NCBI RefSeq assembly: GCF_900496965.1
Contig: NZ_UFQB01000002.1
Coordinates: forward strand, 326,212 to 390,211
Reading direction: 5' to 3'
Source of the DNA: Achromobacter agilis
Lineage (GTDB): Bacteria > Pseudomonadota > Gammaproteobacteria > Burkholderiales > Burkholderiaceae_B
DNA length: 64,000 nt
Shown here piece after piece: positions 44,392 through 52,629 of the stretch; the stretch's first letter is position 1; each line of letters starts with the position of its first letter. The translations under genes and the position numbers were made by a program. The notes under the pieces are model-generated. The model searched no databases and was not told where the DNA came from. It worked only from the letters and a program-made list of their open reading frames with translations.

Positions 44392-44817
44392 ATGATGAAA
44401 ACCACCCTGACCTGCGCCCTGACGCTTGCCCTGCTTGCCGGTTGCGCCCCTTCCCAGACCCGCTCCGGCCTCGGCGCCCCCCCCGACGGCCACACCGCCC
44501 GCAACTCCCTGGATTGGCCCGGCAGCTATGAAGGCACCCTGCCCTGCGCCGACTGCCCCGGCATCCGCACCCGGCTGACCTTGGAGCAGGACGGCCGCTA
44601 CGAAAGACAGACCCAGTACCTGGACCGCGAGCCGCAGCCCGAAGTCGTGACGGGAAGCTTCAGCTGGGAATCCGACGGCAGCACGATCCGGTTGGATGCG
44701 TCGGGCGACAGCCAGCGCTATTTCGTCGGCGAAAACCAGGTGACCATGCTGTACCGCGACGGCACGCGCCCCACCGGCCCGCTCGCCCCGCACTACATCC
44801 TGCGCCGCGCGCAGTAG
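44392..44817 (+). CDS. NlpE-like outer-membrane lipoprotein
   Basis: A 141-residue lipoprotein: signal MMKTTLTCALTLALLAGC with lipobox LLAGC and lipidated Cys18. The mature domain has WPGSYEGTLPCADCPGIRTRLTL, the NlpE N-terminal domain with its C-x2-C motif. E. coli NlpE senses surface and copper stress through Cpx. This one has only the N-terminal domain. CAGGAGCTCG precedes the ATG. Confidence 0.85.
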   Translation: MMKTTLTCALTLALLAGCAPSQTRSGLGAPPDGHTARNSLDWPGSYEGTLPCADCPGIRTRLTLEQDGRYERQTQYLDREPQPEVVTGSFSWESDGSTIRLDASGDSQRYFVGENQVTMLYRDGTRPTGPLAPHYILRRAQ

Positions 44818-44902
44818 CCGGCCGCGCAAGACGCGCGCTTCCGGCTATGCTTGCCGCTATGCCCGCGCCTTCGGCGCGGCCCCTCCCGCCAAGAAGGAAA
44901 CC

Positions 44903-45652
44903 ATGAAGACCGACCACGAGCTGCTCTCCGCCTTCGCCCCGACGGGCACGCTGCGCGCCTCCATCAATCTGGGCAATCCCATCCTTGCCAATACCGACCC
45001 CGCCACCGGGCGGCCCGGCGGCGTCTCGGTGGACCTGGCCACGGAACTTGCGCGGCGCCTGCAGGTGGAGCTGGAACTGGTGGTGTTCAAGTCCGCCGGC
45101 GAATCCGTCAACGCGGTGGCCGCCGAGCAGGCGGACGTGGGCTTCTTTGCCATCGATCCGCTACGCGGCGAACAAATCGCCTTTACCGCGCCCTATGTGG
45201 TTATCGAAGGCGCGTACCTGGTCCGGCAGGACTCCTCGATAACCGCCATGGACGAAGTGGACCGCAAGGGGCAGCGCGTGGTGGTCGGCAAGGGCAGCGC
45301 CTACGATCTCTACCTGACGCGCGAGCTCAAGCAGGCGGAGATCTTCCGCGCGCCGACGTCGCCCGCCGTGGTCGACACCTTCCTGCAAGAGAACATGGAA
45401 GTCGCCGCCGGCGTGAAGCAGCAATTGCAGGCGGATGCGCAGCGCCTGGGCGGCCTGCGCCTCCTGGACGGCCATTTCATGCTGATCCGCCAGGCCATGG
45501 GCGTGCCCAAGAGCCGCGGCGACAAGGCCAGCGCCTACCTTGGCGCGTTCGTGGAAGCCATGAAGAAATCGGGCTTCGTGGCCGAAGCGCTGGCGCGCCA
45601 CCAGATCCAGGGCGCGGCCGTGGCGCCGCTGGAACCGGCGCCCGGCGCCTGA
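44903..45652 (+). CDS. Amino-acid-type solute-binding domain protein without signal peptide
   Basis: A 249-residue family 3 binding-protein fold (GTLRASINLGNPILAN, GGVSVDLATELARRL, ADVGFFAIDPLRGEQIAFTAPYV). No signal peptide is present, although AAGAAGGAAACC shows the start is correct, so the protein should be cytoplasmic. No ABC permease or ATPase genes are adjacent. It may be a sensor, an enzyme on this fold (cyclohexadienyl dehydratase is one), or a relic transporter part. Confidence 0.75.
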   Translation: MKTDHELLSAFAPTGTLRASINLGNPILANTDPATGRPGGVSVDLATELARRLQVELELVVFKSAGESVNAVAAEQADVGFFAIDPLRGEQIAFTAPYVVIEGAYLVRQDSSITAMDEVDRKGQRVVVGKGSAYDLYLTRELKQAEIFRAPTSPAVVDTFLQENMEVAAGVKQQLQADAQRLGGLRLLDGHFMLIRQAMGVPKSRGDKASAYLGAFVEAMKKSGFVAEALARHQIQGAAVAPLEPAPGA

Positions 45653-45668
45653 ACGCGCGGCGGCGGCC

Positions 45669-47309
45669 CTAGCCGCCGTCCCGCAGCATTTCCCGCAGGC
45701 GGAATTTCTGTACCTTGCCGGTCGGCGTGCTGGGCAGGCTGTCGCGCACCTCCAGCCGTTCCGGGATGTACTGCAGCGCCACGCCATGCCCCTTCAGAAA
45801 ATCCACCAGCCCGGGCAGCTCCAGGGCGCAGCCGGGCTTGAGCGTGACCACGGCGCACGCCCGTTCACCCAGGCGCTCGTCCGGATAGGCCACGATCGCC
45901 GCCTGGCCGATGGCCGGATGCCGATACAGCAGGGACTCGATTTCAACCACCGGGATGTTCTCGCCGCCGCGGATGATCACGTCCTTGCTGCGTCCGGTGA
46001 TGCGCAGATAACCCTGTTCGTCGATGCGGGCCATGTCACCGGTATCGAACCAGCCCTCGGCGTCGGTTGCGTTCAGCTGGGGCCGCTTCAGATAGCCGCC
46101 GAAGTTGGAGCAGGAACGCAGCCACAAATTGCCCACCACGCCGGCGGGCTGCGCCGCGCCGGACGCGTCCACCACCTTGATCTCGACGCCTGGCAGCGGG
46201 CAGCCGTCGCTGGTGTAGGCGCGGACGTCGTCATCTTGCGGCCGGGTCAGCGTGACCGCGCCGTTTTCCGTCATGCCCCACGCGGAAATGATCTTCGCCC
46301 CCAGCACCTGCCGAGCCTGCTCCACCAGCGGGCCCGGAATCGGCGCGCCCGCGCACAGGAAGGTGCGCAGCGTGGGCACGCCCTGCCCCGACTGCGCGAC
46401 CTCGCGCGCCAGGTCCGTCAGAAACGGCGTGGACGCCATGCTGAACGTTGCCCCGTGCTCGCGGATCAGGCCGGCCGCGGCGGCGGGGTTCCAGACGTCC
46501 AGCGTTACCGCTTCGCAGCCCAGGTAGAGCGGCATCATCAAGCCGTACATGAAGCCGGTCTGGTGCGCCATCGGCGATCCCATCAGCACCACGTCGTCCG
46601 CGCCCAGCCCCAGGCGGTCGGCATACGCGGCGATGTTGGAGAACGTGGTGTTGGCCGTGTGCATTACACCCTTGGGCTCGCCGGTGGTGCCGGACGTGTA
46701 GATCAGTTGCGTAACGTCGTCCGGCCCCGGCCGTGAGCGGCCGAGGATATCGCGCGCGCCGGCTTCCGCTTCCCAGCGGGGTTCAGCCAGCAGCGCTTCG
46801 AAACTGCCGGGACCGGGGCCGCCCACCGCGATCACGCGCTCCAGGTTCGGCAGATCGGCGCGCAAGCCTTCGGCCATCGCGGGATAGTCGAAACCGCGGA
46901 ACCGCTGCGGCACGATGAAAACGCGCGCCTCGCCATGGCGCAGCATGAAAGACAGCTCGCGCTGCCGGAAGATGTGCATCAACGGGTTCATCACGGCGCC
47001 GATGCGCGAGCACGCCAGGTAGGTCACGACGAATTGCCAGCCGTTGGGCAACTGGCAGGCCACCACATCGCCCGCCCCGACGCCGAGCTTCACAAGCCCC
47101 ACCGCCACCCGGTCGGCCATGCCCGCCAGTTCGCGATACGTGAAGCGCCTGACGTCCGCACTGTCGGTATGCACGGCCGTCAGCGCCGGCTTGTCGGGGT
47201 GCGACGCCACGCCCCGGTCCAGGAAGTCATTGATGGTGCGGTCCCGCCACCAGCCGCGCGCAACGCTTTGCTGCCGTCTCGGCGCAATCAGTACAGCATC
47301 GAATTCCAT
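45669..47309 (-). CDS. aliA: Cyclohexanecarboxylate-CoA ligase (AliA-like)
   Basis: A 546-residue AMP-forming acyl-CoA synthetase. The P-loop is QLIYTSGTTGEPKGVMHT (about 193-210), with the ISAWGMTENG, GWFDTGDMARIDEQGYLRITGR and the Lys-containing PTGKVQKFRLRE blocks. The N-terminus MEFDAVLIAPRR is characteristic of AliA-type ligases. It activates cyclohexanecarboxylate with CoA and ATP, the first step of alicyclic acid breakdown. Genes for the dehydrogenase, BadI and BadH lie upstream on the same strand. GGAGAGAAAAAC precedes the ATG. Confidence 0.88.
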   Translation of the reverse strand: MEFDAVLIAPRRQQSVARGWWRDRTINDFLDRGVASHPDKPALTAVHTDSADVRRFTYRELAGMADRVAVGLVKLGVGAGDVVACQLPNGWQFVVTYLACSRIGAVMNPLMHIFRQRELSFMLRHGEARVFIVPQRFRGFDYPAMAEGLRADLPNLERVIAVGGPGPGSFEALLAEPRWEAEAGARDILGRSRPGPDDVTQLIYTSGTTGEPKGVMHTANTTFSNIAAYADRLGLGADDVVLMGSPMAHQTGFMYGLMMPLYLGCEAVTLDVWNPAAAAGLIREHGATFSMASTPFLTDLAREVAQSGQGVPTLRTFLCAGAPIPGPLVEQARQVLGAKIISAWGMTENGAVTLTRPQDDDVRAYTSDGCPLPGVEIKVVDASGAAQPAGVVGNLWLRSCSNFGGYLKRPQLNATDAEGWFDTGDMARIDEQGYLRITGRSKDVIIRGGENIPVVEIESLLYRHPAIGQAAIVAYPDERLGERACAVVTLKPGCALELPGLVDFLKGHGVALQYIPERLEVRDSLPSTPTGKVQKFRLREMLRDGG

Positions 47310-47340
47310 GTTTTTCTCTCCGATGGTATCCAGGCCGGCT

Positions 47341-48492
47341 TCAGGCCGGCACCGCCTCGCGCCCGGCCCGGGTGCGCGCAATGATGGTCTTCATGATCTG
47401 CGCCGTGCCATCTCCGATCTGGAAGCCCAGCACATCGCGCAGGCGCTGCTCCATGACGCCGCGGTCGTAGCCGCCGTGGCCGAACGTCAACAGGCATTGG
47501 TGCACCACGTCGTAGGCCAGCTTCGGCCCCCACCACTTGCACATGGCGGCCTGCGCGCTATGCGGCAGCCGGCGGTCTTTCAGCCACAGGGTCTGCAGGC
47601 ACAGCAGGCGCGCAGCCTCGACCTGGGTTTCGCCTTCGGCCAGCGGATGCGACACGCCCTGGAACGCCGACAAGGGCTTGCCGAAAGCCTCGCGCTGCGC
47701 CGCGTGCGCCCAGGTCTCGTCCAGCGCGGCCCGCGCAACGGCCAGCACCTGCAGGCCGATCAGCGCGCGCGAATAATCGAAGCCCTGCATGACCTGGACG
47801 AAGCCCTCGCCCTCCTGCCCCAGCAGATGGTCGGCCGGCACGCGCACGTTCTCGAAGAACAGCGAACCCCGGCCGATCGCCCGCTGCCCGTGGCAGTCGT
47901 AGCGATTGCGGGTAATGCCCGGCAGGTCCATCGGCACCAGCAGAGCCGTGACGCCCCGCGCGCCGGACTCCACCGTGCCGCTGCGGCCAAACACCACCGC
48001 GGCGTCCGCCTGGTCGGCGGCGGAAATGGACGCCTTTTCGCCATTGAGCACATAGTGGCCCGCGCCGCGCTCCACCCGCAACCGCAGGTTGGCCGCGTCG
48101 GATCCGCCGCGCGGCTCGGTCAGCGCAATCGCAAGCAGCGCCTCGCCGCGAGTCAGGCGAACCAACCACGGCCGCGCCACTTCCGGCTTGCCGTGCTGCG
48201 CCAGGATCTGGCCGTTCAGGGATGCCAGCAGATTGATGTACGACAGGCTGAGGTCCGCGCGCGCGATCTGCTCGTGGATCACGCCGGCGGCCAGGCTGCC
48301 CAGCCCCTGTCCGCCGTGCGCTTCGGGCAGCTCGGGCGCGATGAAACCCATGCCGCCCATCTCCAGCATCAGCCCGCGGTCCAGCGTCCGCGTCGCGTCG
48401 CGTTCAAGAAAGCCCGGCGCCACGCGCCCGGCCGCGAAACGCCCGGCGTGCTCCGACAGCGCCGCCAGGTCCTCGTCGATATAGGGATTCAT
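47341..48492 (-). CDS. aliB: Cyclohexanecarboxyl-CoA dehydrogenase (AliB-like)
   Basis: A 383-residue acyl-CoA dehydrogenase (FAD). It has ALTEPRGGSDAANLRLRV for FAD/substrate binding and QRLRDVLGFQIGDGTAQI at the C-terminus. The usual catalytic Glu of the E-G-T motif is Asp361 here (IGDGT), a change associated with cyclic acyl-CoA dehydrogenases. It would introduce the double bond giving cyclohex-1-ene-1-carboxyl-CoA. It lies between the ligase gene (31 bases) and badI (54 bases). Confidence 0.85.
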   Translation of the reverse strand: MNPYIDEDLAALSEHAGRFAAGRVAPGFLERDATRTLDRGLMLEMGGMGFIAPELPEAHGGQGLGSLAAGVIHEQIARADLSLSYINLLASLNGQILAQHGKPEVARPWLVRLTRGEALLAIALTEPRGGSDAANLRLRVERGAGHYVLNGEKASISAADQADAAVVFGRSGTVESGARGVTALLVPMDLPGITRNRYDCHGQRAIGRGSLFFENVRVPADHLLGQEGEGFVQVMQGFDYSRALIGLQVLAVARAALDETWAHAAQREAFGKPLSAFQGVSHPLAEGETQVEAARLLCLQTLWLKDRRLPHSAQAAMCKWWGPKLAYDVVHQCLLTFGHGGYDRGVMEQRLRDVLGFQIGDGTAQIMKTIIARTRAGREAVPA

Positions 48493-48546
48493 CTCGTCTC
48501 CTGCGGCCCGCCGGACATGGCGGCGAGCGCGTGCGTGGGCGCGGCG

Positions 48547-49329
48547 CTACTTGGCGTAGCGGCGGAAATCGGGCTTGCGCTTTTCCTGGAAGGCCTTCAC
48601 GCCTTCGCGCGACTCGTCCGTGTCGTAGTACAGCTTCAGGGCGTACATGCCCATACCCGCGATGCCCGCCTGGTGCGCCGTATCCATGTTGAACGACCGC
48701 TTGGCGATCGCGATGGCGGTCGGGCTCTTTTCCATGATTTCGTCGCACCATTTCTGCACTTCGGCGTCCAGCTGGTCCGGCGGCACCACGGCATTGACCA
48801 GGCCCATGGCCAGCGCTTCGGCGGCGGAATAGCGGCGGCACAGATACCAGATTTCGCGCGCCCGCTTCTCGCCCACCACCCGCGCCAGAAAGGCGGTGCC
48901 GTAGCCCGGATCCACCGAGCCCACCTTCGGCCCCACCTGGCCGAACACGGCCCGCTCGGACGCGATCGTGAAGTCGCAGAGGGTGCACAGCACATTGCCG
49001 CCGCCGATCGCGTAACCCTGCACCCGCGCGATGACGGGCTTGGGAGCGTCGCGGATGGCGCTGTGCAGTTCTTCCATCGGCAGCCCGATGGTGCCGCGCC
49101 CGTCGTACTGTCCGGCGTGCGCGGACTGGTCGCCTCCGGTGCAGAAGGCCTTATCGCCGGCGCCCGCCAGCACGATCACGCCGATCTCCGGCGCGTAGCC
49201 CGCGCGGTTGAGCGCGTGAATGAGTTCATCGCAGGTGCGCCCGCGGAATGCATTCATCCGTTCGGGCCGGTTGATCGTGATCCAGGCCGCGCCGCTGCGG
49301 ACTTCGTAGAGGATGTCTTCGTAGTTCAT
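48547..49329 (-). CDS. badI: 2-Ketocyclohexanecarboxyl-CoA hydrolase (BadI)
   Basis: A 260-residue crotonase-fold enzyme. It is strikingly close to R. palustris BadI as I recall it: NRPERMNAFRGRTCDELI, GAGDKAFCTGGDQSAHAG, VGSVDPGYGTAFLARVVGEK and the long NMDTAHQAGIAGMGMYALKL stretch. BadI opens the ring of 2-ketocyclohexane-1-carboxyl-CoA by hydrolytic C-C cleavage to pimeloyl-CoA. It lies directly after badH on the same strand. The match over many diagnostic residues makes an ordinary enoyl-CoA hydratase unlikely. Confidence 0.92.
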   Translation of the reverse strand: MNYEDILYEVRSGAAWITINRPERMNAFRGRTCDELIHALNRAGYAPEIGVIVLAGAGDKAFCTGGDQSAHAGQYDGRGTIGLPMEELHSAIRDAPKPVIARVQGYAIGGGNVLCTLCDFTIASERAVFGQVGPKVGSVDPGYGTAFLARVVGEKRAREIWYLCRRYSAAEALAMGLVNAVVPPDQLDAEVQKWCDEIMEKSPTAIAIAKRSFNMDTAHQAGIAGMGMYALKLYYDTDESREGVKAFQEKRKPDFRRYAK

Positions 49330-49364
49330 GGGAGATGTTCCAGGAAAGAAGGGAAACGGCCCGC

Positions 49365-50132
49365 TCAGCCGTTCATGGTGAGGCCGCCGGAGACGCTCAG
49401 CACCTGCCCGGTGACGTAAGCGGCGTCGTCGCTGGCGAAGAACAGGATCGCGCCGGGCAGGTCTTCCGGCTGGCCGATGCGCCCAAGCGGAATGGCCCGC
49501 GTAAAGGCCTCGACCAGCTTCTCGGGGTTGCCGGCGCCCTCCTTGTAGGCGGCGAACAGCGCGGTGTCGGTCGGCCCCGGGCACACCACGTTCACCGTAA
49601 TGCCGTGCCGCGCATGCTCGCGCGCGATGGTCTTGGAGAACGCCACCAACCCGCCCTTGCAGGCCGCGTAGACGGCCTCGCCCGACGAGCCCGCCCGGGC
49701 CGCGTCGGACGCGACGTTGACGATGCGACCCGCCTTGCGCGCCGCCATGCCGGGCAGCACCGCGTGATGCATGTGCAGCGCGCCCACCAGGTTGATGGCG
49801 ATGAGCCGCTCCCATTCGACGGGCTCCGTTTTCGTGAAGGGTTTGAAGATGTCCCAGCCCGCGTTGTTCACCAGCACGTCGACCGGGCCCAACCCCGACT
49901 CGACCGCGGCGACGGCAGCGTCGACCTCGTCGCGGCGCGTGATGTCGCAGCGCAGGGCCAGCGCCCGGCCGCCCTCGGACTCGATGTCGGCCGCGACGGC
50001 GCCGGCCGCTTCCGGATCCAGGTCCAGCACGGCCACGGCCGCGCCCTCCCGCGCCAGGCGCCGACAGGTGGCCCCGCCGATGCCGCCACCGCCGCCCGTC
50101 ACGATCGCCGTCCTGCCGCTCAGTCTTTGCAT
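49365..50132 (-). CDS. badH: 2-Hydroxycyclohexanecarboxyl-CoA dehydrogenase (BadH)
   Basis: A 255-residue short-chain dehydrogenase. TGGGGGIGG (about 12-20) binds NAD, NNAGWDIFKPFTKTEPVEWERL is the BadH-specific region, and Y-x3-K is in VYAACKGG. It oxidises 2-hydroxycyclohexane-1-carboxyl-CoA to the 2-keto ester used by BadI. It is the promoter-proximal gene of the badH-badI-aliB-aliA set and divergent from badR. AGGAAATC precedes the ATG. Confidence 0.92.
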   Translation of the reverse strand: MQRLSGRTAIVTGGGGGIGGATCRRLAREGAAVAVLDLDPEAAGAVAADIESEGGRALALRCDITRRDEVDAAVAAVESGLGPVDVLVNNAGWDIFKPFTKTEPVEWERLIAINLVGALHMHHAVLPGMAARKAGRIVNVASDAARAGSSGEAVYAACKGGLVAFSKTIAREHARHGITVNVVCPGPTDTALFAAYKEGAGNPEKLVEAFTRAIPLGRIGQPEDLPGAILFFASDDAAYVTGQVLSVSGGLTMNG

Positions 50133-50194
50133 GATTTCCTCTGCCCAGGTTGCGGGGCTTGGTATCCTTACCCGACTGGCTGGATACGCCACCC

Positions 50195-50220
50195 AAATAC
50201 GTAAATATGTTTACCTATAT
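50195..50220. promoter_or_regulatory. Candidate BadR operator
   Basis: AAATACGTAAA and TTTACCTATAT flank a 4-base TATG; 9 of 11 positions are complementary and the inner GTAAA/TTTAC arms are perfect. It lies between badH and badR, 63 bases from the badH start and 51 from badR. MarR proteins bind such palindromes; binding by BadR here is inferred. Confidence 0.55.
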
Positions 50221-50270
50221 TAGCGACCGTCGATACAGGTAATCAAGGCTGGAAACGCAAAGCACCCACT

Positions 50271-50774
50271 ATGGAAAACCCTAAAAAAAACACAGAAATC
50301 GCGCGAATGGAGCTGGCCAACCGCTTGTTTTTCAGGTTGTATCAATGCGCAAACATGCTGCATAAAACCGGCAGCCGGGCAGTGGAACACCTGGGGCTCA
50401 CCACCCAGCAGTGGGCGGTGCTGGGCGCGCTGTCGCGGCCCGAGGCGCAAGCGGGCATCAGCGTGGGGGATCTGGCCCGCTACCTGATGGTCAGCCGGCA
50501 AAGCCTGTCGGGCCTGATCAGCCGGATGGAGCGCGACGGCCATATCGCCAGCGCGCCCGACGGACGCGACCGCCGCTCGCGCCTGGTCACCATGACGGAA
50601 TCCGGCCGCAAGGTCTGGACGCAGGACGCGCTGCCACGCATACACGAATACTATGAAAGCGCGCTGGACGAGTTCTCGATGGGAGACCTCAGCCACACAT
50701 TGCACTATCTGCTGAAGCTGCTGGAAAACATGCAGCGCCTGGACGACGCCGCGCCGCGCGGCGAAGAACAATAG
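50271..50774 (+). CDS. badR: MarR-family repressor of alicyclic acid degradation (BadR-like)
   Basis: A 167-residue MarR regulator with the winged helix near residues 60-115 (ISVGDLARYLMVSRQSLSGLISRMERDGHI, DGRDRRSRLVTMTESG). It is divergent from badH-badI-aliB-aliA, the arrangement of R. palustris badR. There BadR represses these genes and is released by 2-ketocyclohexane-1-carboxyl-CoA. The same logic is likely here. A palindromic hairpin begins at its stop codon. Confidence 0.88.
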   Translation: MENPKKNTEIARMELANRLFFRLYQCANMLHKTGSRAVEHLGLTTQQWAVLGALSRPEAQAGISVGDLARYLMVSRQSLSGLISRMERDGHIASAPDGRDRRSRLVTMTESGRKVWTQDALPRIHEYYESALDEFSMGDLSHTLHYLLKLLENMQRLDDAAPRGEEQ

Positions 50775-50795
50775 GCTCGCGGCGCGCCGCGAGCC
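50774..50795. terminator. Palindromic hairpin between convergent badR and fmdB
   Basis: GGCTCGCGGCG and CGCCGCGAGCC form a perfect 22-base palindrome lying between the stop codons of two convergent genes. There is no T run, so it is a probable but not classic terminator. Confidence 0.5.
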
Positions 50796-50804
50796 CGTTA
50801 CCGC

Positions 50805-51137
50805 TCAGTGGCTGATCATCCAGGGCCTTGCGCCCGCGAATGATTTCGCCCCGTCCGGGGCCGTGCGCGTCTTGCCGGCCTTGCCGCCGCCGGAACAGCA
50901 CCCGCAATTCATGCCGTGGCCCGAGCGCGAGCTGCGCGGCTCGTGCGCGCTGCGCTCGTTGGCCGCGCGCGCCCGGTTCACGGCGGAAGACAGCGCCGAG
51001 ATCGCGGGCGCCCCGCCCACGATGCGGCCTGACGGCTCTCCGCATTTCGGGCAGGCGGCCGGATCGCGCCAGCGTGCCAGGGGCACCAGCGCCGCGAATT
51101 CGCCGCAGCGGCCGCAGGCATAGTCGTACATGGGCAT
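50805..51137 (-). CDS. fmdB: FmdB-family zinc-ribbon protein
   Basis: A 110-residue protein starting MPMYDYACGRCGEF, the FmdB start, with a second C-x2-C in ACPKCG completing a four-Cys zinc ribbon (about residues 8-35). A third Cys cluster (NCGCC) lies near the C-terminus. In Methylophilus, FmdB is linked to formamidase expression. Here it follows the formamidase gene by 11 bases on the same strand. Confidence 0.88.
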   Translation of the reverse strand: MPMYDYACGRCGEFAALVPLARWRDPAACPKCGEPSGRIVGGAPAISALSSAVNRARAANERSAHEPRSSRSGHGMNCGCCSGGGKAGKTRTAPDGAKSFAGARPWMISH

Positions 51138-51148
51138 CGCGGTCTCTC

Positions 51149-52378
51149 CTAGCGGTCGCGGGACAACGGCATATCGACGCCGCCCTGGATGTGTTTGACG
51201 GGACCTGACGCGGACGGCTGGATGTCGAAGTCGAAGATCTCGGTCGGCAGCCACAGCGTCGCGCAGGAGTTGGGAATATCGACAACGCCGCTGATGTGCC
51301 CCTGCACCGGCGCGCAGCCCAGCAGGGAATAGGCCTGGGCGCCCGAATAGCCGAACTTCTTCAGGTATTCGATGGCGTTCAGGCAAGCCTGGCGGTATGC
51401 GACGTTCACGTCCAGGTAGTGCTGCTTGCCCGACTCGTCCACCGAGATGCCCTCGAAGATCAGGAAGTCCTTGTAGGCAGGCGCGATCGGGCTGGGTTTG
51501 AAGATGGGATTCTTGATCGCGTATTTCTCCATGCCGCCCTTGATCAGCGACACACGCATGTGCACCCAGCCCGCCATCTCGATGGCGCCGCAGAACGTGA
51601 TCTCGCCATCGCCCTGCGAGAAATGCAGGTCGCCGACCGACAGGCCCCCGCCCTTCACATAGACCGGGAAAAAGACGCGGGCGCCGCGCGAAAGATCCTT
51701 GATGTCGCAGTTGCCGCCATGTTCCCGCGGCGGCACCGTGCGCGCGCCCTCGGCCGCCGCGCGGTCGCGGTCCGCGCCTTGCAGGCCGCCCATGTGGGCG
51801 GTCTTGGGCGCGGGCGGATTGGCCAGCGGCGGCACGCGGTTCGGGTTGGTATCGATCAGCGCCTGCTCGCGCCGGTTCCAGGTATCCAGCAGCTTTTTGT
51901 CGGGCAGGCAGCCGATCAGCCCCGGATGGATCAGGCCCGCGAAATTCACGCCGGGAATATGCCGCGACGACGTAAACATGCCATGGAAATCCCAGATGGA
52001 CTTCTGCGCATGCGGAAAATGCTCGGTCAGGAAGCCCCCGCCATTATTGCGGCTGAAAAAACCGTTGAAGCCCCACATGCTCTCGGGCTTGGCGCCGATA
52101 TCCAGGAGGTCAACCACCAGCAGGTCCCCGGGTTCGGCCCCTTCCACGCCCACCGGGCCGGACAGGAAGTGCACCGTGGTCAGATCCACGTCGCGGACGT
52201 CGTCGGCGCTATCGTCGTTCTTGATCGCGCCGCCGGTCCAGTCGTAGGTTTCCAGGACGAAGTCATCCCCCGGCTTCACCCACACGGCCATGGGAATGTC
52301 CGGATGCCAGCGGTTGTGGATCTGCGCGTTGTCGTAGGGGGATTGGGCCAGATCGACCTTGATGAGCGTGTCAGTCAT
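51149..52378 (-). CDS. fmdA: Formamidase (acetamidase/formamidase family)
   Basis: A 409-residue amidase of the FmdA family, which hydrolyses formamide to formate and ammonia in the cytoplasm. Blocks include HNRWHPDIPMAVWVKPGDDF, GFFSRNNGGGFLTEHFPHA, REHGGNCDIKDLSRGARVFFPV and LHFSQGDGEITFCGAIEMAG. It precedes fmdB in a two-gene operon. A structured palindromic region lies 51-94 bases upstream of the start. A route for nitrogen from small amides is likely. Confidence 0.93.
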   Translation of the reverse strand: MTDTLIKVDLAQSPYDNAQIHNRWHPDIPMAVWVKPGDDFVLETYDWTGGAIKNDDSADDVRDVDLTTVHFLSGPVGVEGAEPGDLLVVDLLDIGAKPESMWGFNGFFSRNNGGGFLTEHFPHAQKSIWDFHGMFTSSRHIPGVNFAGLIHPGLIGCLPDKKLLDTWNRREQALIDTNPNRVPPLANPPAPKTAHMGGLQGADRDRAAAEGARTVPPREHGGNCDIKDLSRGARVFFPVYVKGGGLSVGDLHFSQGDGEITFCGAIEMAGWVHMRVSLIKGGMEKYAIKNPIFKPSPIAPAYKDFLIFEGISVDESGKQHYLDVNVAYRQACLNAIEYLKKFGYSGAQAYSLLGCAPVQGHISGVVDIPNSCATLWLPTEIFDFDIQPSASGPVKHIQGGVDMPLSRDR

Positions 52379-52428
52379 TCTCTTTCATCTCCAGCGTAAC
52401 GTGTTGATAAAACAGAAATTTCCATCAC

Positions 52429-52472
52429 CGATCCGCTGTTGCCCGCGGGCAACTCGGCCCGCCGGCGGATCG
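52429..52472. promoter_or_regulatory. Nested inverted repeats upstream of formamidase
   Basis: An outer pair, CGATCCGC (52429-52436) and GCGGATCG (52465-52472), encloses the perfect 16-base palindrome GTTGCCCGCGGGCAAC (52438-52453). It may be a structured fmdA leader or a double operator in the shared region with lysE. No adjacent regulator gene is present. Confidence 0.45.
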
Positions 52473-52629
52473 TTGATATGTGAAGCACAGTAGGCGAGAT
52501 TCGGGCAGCCGTAAACTGGGATTCCGACCAGTAGAAGATATCTGCCTGGCCGACCCTATACTGGCCCTTCCGCTGGCAACGTCACATCGTCCAACAACCT
52601 GCTGCGCGTGCGCAGAAATCGGATCCATC

